The translations under genes and the position numbers were made by a program. Positions 13,511-14,211 of a DNA stretch of 14,211 bases are shown one piece after another. Position 1 is the stretch's first letter. Each line of letters starts with the position of its first letter. Under the pieces are notes generated by a model. That model searched no databases and was not told where the DNA came from. It saw only the letters and a list, made by a program, of their open reading frames with translations. The stretch comes from an uncultured bacterium (lineage in GTDB: Bacteria; Bacteroidota; Bacteroidia; Chitinophagales; CAIODY01). The stretch covers positions 1-14,211 of the forward strand of contig CAIQHW010000366.1 of assembly GCA_903871715.1 (NCBI GenBank), written 5' to 3'.

Positions 13511-14070
13511 TATTTCTTCTTCCCAATCTTAAAACCAATCGGTTTGCGCTTGGTTGGTTTTTGTTTGTCTTTTCTCAATTCATCAATCAACTCAAAAATG
13601 ATTTTGATTTCATCATCATGGCTTTTGATGTTGTGATGATGAGTGATAACGTATTTTTCAATCTTCTGCAATTTCAATAAAAGCTCTTGATGCGAATGTA
13701 GCACTTCACGAAATTTTGTAAAAATGCGAATGATTTTTATGTTCACTTCAATGGCTTGTTTGCTTCCTAAAACACTTGAAAGCATCGCTACACCTTGTTC
13801 GGTGAAAGCCATTGGTAAATATTTAGAATGCTCGCCATGACTTAAGGTGCCAAATTGGCTCCTTAAGATTTCATATTCTTTAGCAGTTAATTCAAACATA
13901 AAATCTTCAGGAAAGCGTTCGATATTTCTACGAACTTGACGTTTGAGTTGTTTTGTTTCTACTTGATACAACTCTGCCAAATCTTTATCCAGCATCACTT
14001 TCGTACCACGAATGGTGTAGATTTTATTTTCGATAATTTTGTCAGAAACGTTTAATAAATTTTCGTTCAT
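13510..14070 (-). CDS. ORF6N-domain DNA-binding protein
   Basis: A 186-residue protein of the phage-derived ORF6N/KilA-N type. Starts at ATG 14094 and TTG 14100 are possible, but ATG 14070 gives the family N-terminus MNENLLNVSDKIIENKIYTI. The ORF6N domain spans about residues 10-100: IYTIRGTKVMLDKDLAELYQVETKQLKRQ (18-46), RNIERFPEDFMFELT (48-62) and AFTEQGVAMLSSVLGS (88-103). A long charged helix follows (about 118-170, coiled-coil-like, with a HHH at 144-146), then a basic tail RKPIGFKIGKKK. Phage relatives act as antirepressors or DNA-binding regulators. Solitary copies are common in Bacteroidota and their role is unknown. The gene lies between two 46-bp copies of a helicase 3' end and its stop codon overlaps the inner one, so it looks like a mobile passenger. 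Confidence 0.92.
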   Translation of the reverse strand: MNENLLNVSDKIIENKIYTIRGTKVMLDKDLAELYQVETKQLKRQVRRNIERFPEDFMFELTAKEYEILRSQFGTLSHGEHSKYLPMAFTEQGVAMLSSVLGSKQAIEVNIKIIRIFTKFREVLHSHQELLLKLQKIEKYVITHHHNIKSHDDEIKIIFELIDELRKDKQKPTKRKPIGFKIGKKK

Positions 14071-14178
14071 GATTTCAATTTTCTTGTTTTTCATTAGCAA
14101 ATTAGCACATCATCACATTGGCTCATTGTTCTATCATCAACTTCGCAAACTTCAACATGATTTTCTTTTGACCGAGTT
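13511..14178. mobile_element. Putative ORF6N cassette integrated at the 3' end of a uvrD-like gene
   Basis: One repeat copy plus the ORF6N gene forms a 668-bp unit whose insertion leaves the helicase gene with an intact C-terminus and displaces the old 3' end to the far side. That is the layout left by site-specific integration into a gene's 3' end. No integrase or transposase is inside, so the unit would need help from elsewhere or may have arrived by homologous recombination. The boundaries are inferred from the repeats only. Confidence 0.5.
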
Positions 14179-14211
14179 GTTCAAAATCAATGGTAGCAAA
14201 ACTATTATCGC
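14123..14211 (-). CDS. uvrD: UvrD/PcrA-type DNA helicase, extreme C-terminus (gene continues beyond window)
   Basis: The minus strand entering from the window edge encodes 28 residues, DNSFATIDFEQLGQKKIM then LKFAKLMIEQ and TGA (14123-14125). This matches the small C-terminal Tudor-like domain of PcrA/UvrD helicases, where the chain typically ends as ...ATVxFxxxGQKxLLLKFAKLxI. That domain contacts RNA polymerase and UvrB in repair. Only this tail is visible, so helicase motifs cannot be checked. The last 15 residues before MIEQ are duplicated after the ORF6N gene, so this 3' end may have been replaced by an incoming cassette. Confidence 0.7.
   Translation of the reverse strand, partial: DNSFATIDFEQLGQKKIMLKFAKLMIEQ
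14133..14178. repeat. 46-bp direct repeat, copy 2 (inside the uvrD 3' end)
   Basis: Partner of 13465-13510, 44 of 46 identical. It encodes LGQKKIMLKFAKLM of the live helicase C-terminus. The differences (14159, 14171) are third-position and silent. Confidence 0.88.

Overview
The window looks like a Bacteroidota chromosome, probably from the Chitinophagales/Sphingobacteriia side. The evidence is AT-rich DNA, two proteins carrying type IX secretion (T9SS) type A sorting domains, DUF4412 and ORF6N families, a plug-less outer-membrane barrel family common in that phylum, and -7 elements of the TAnnTTTG type in front of several genes. There are no rRNA, tRNA or CRISPR features.

Positions 1-5376 are mostly housekeeping. 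They hold the C-terminal part of a ChrA chromate transporter, a convergent two-gene operon (LD-carboxypeptidase LdcA followed 2 nt later by a small secreted protein), a divergent lemA with a clear intrinsic terminator, and a RecQ helicase with a lysine/alanine-rich N-terminal tail. Positions 5377-8336 hold a degenerate long inverted repeat, an outer-membrane beta-barrel protein and a bacterial deoxyhypusine-synthase homologue.

Positions 8342-11047 are three minus-strand genes: a PNGase F-like secreted protein with a T9SS sorting domain, a DUF4412 exported protein and a DUF1569 (DinB-fold) protein. Upstream of the last one lies a striking array of CACGTG-type palindromes, each exactly 21 bp from the next, at 11148-11343.

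Positions 11492-13238 carry remnants or variants of T9SS cargo genes: a short truncated exported ORF, and a beta-propeller-like protein whose sorting domain is separated from the body by a frameshift at a run of seven G. The last kilobase is the most unusual part. An ORF6N-domain gene sits between two 46-bp direct repeats. Both repeats encode the last residues of a UvrD/PcrA-type helicase: one is the live 3' end of the helicase running off the window edge, the other is an orphan copy just after the ORF6N stop. This has the layout of a small cassette integrated at the 3' end of the helicase gene. Three evenly spaced perfect palindromes lie next to it.

Best candidates for something undescribed are the ORF6N/uvrD 3'-end cassette, the 21-bp phased palindrome array, and the poly-G switchable T9SS protein.
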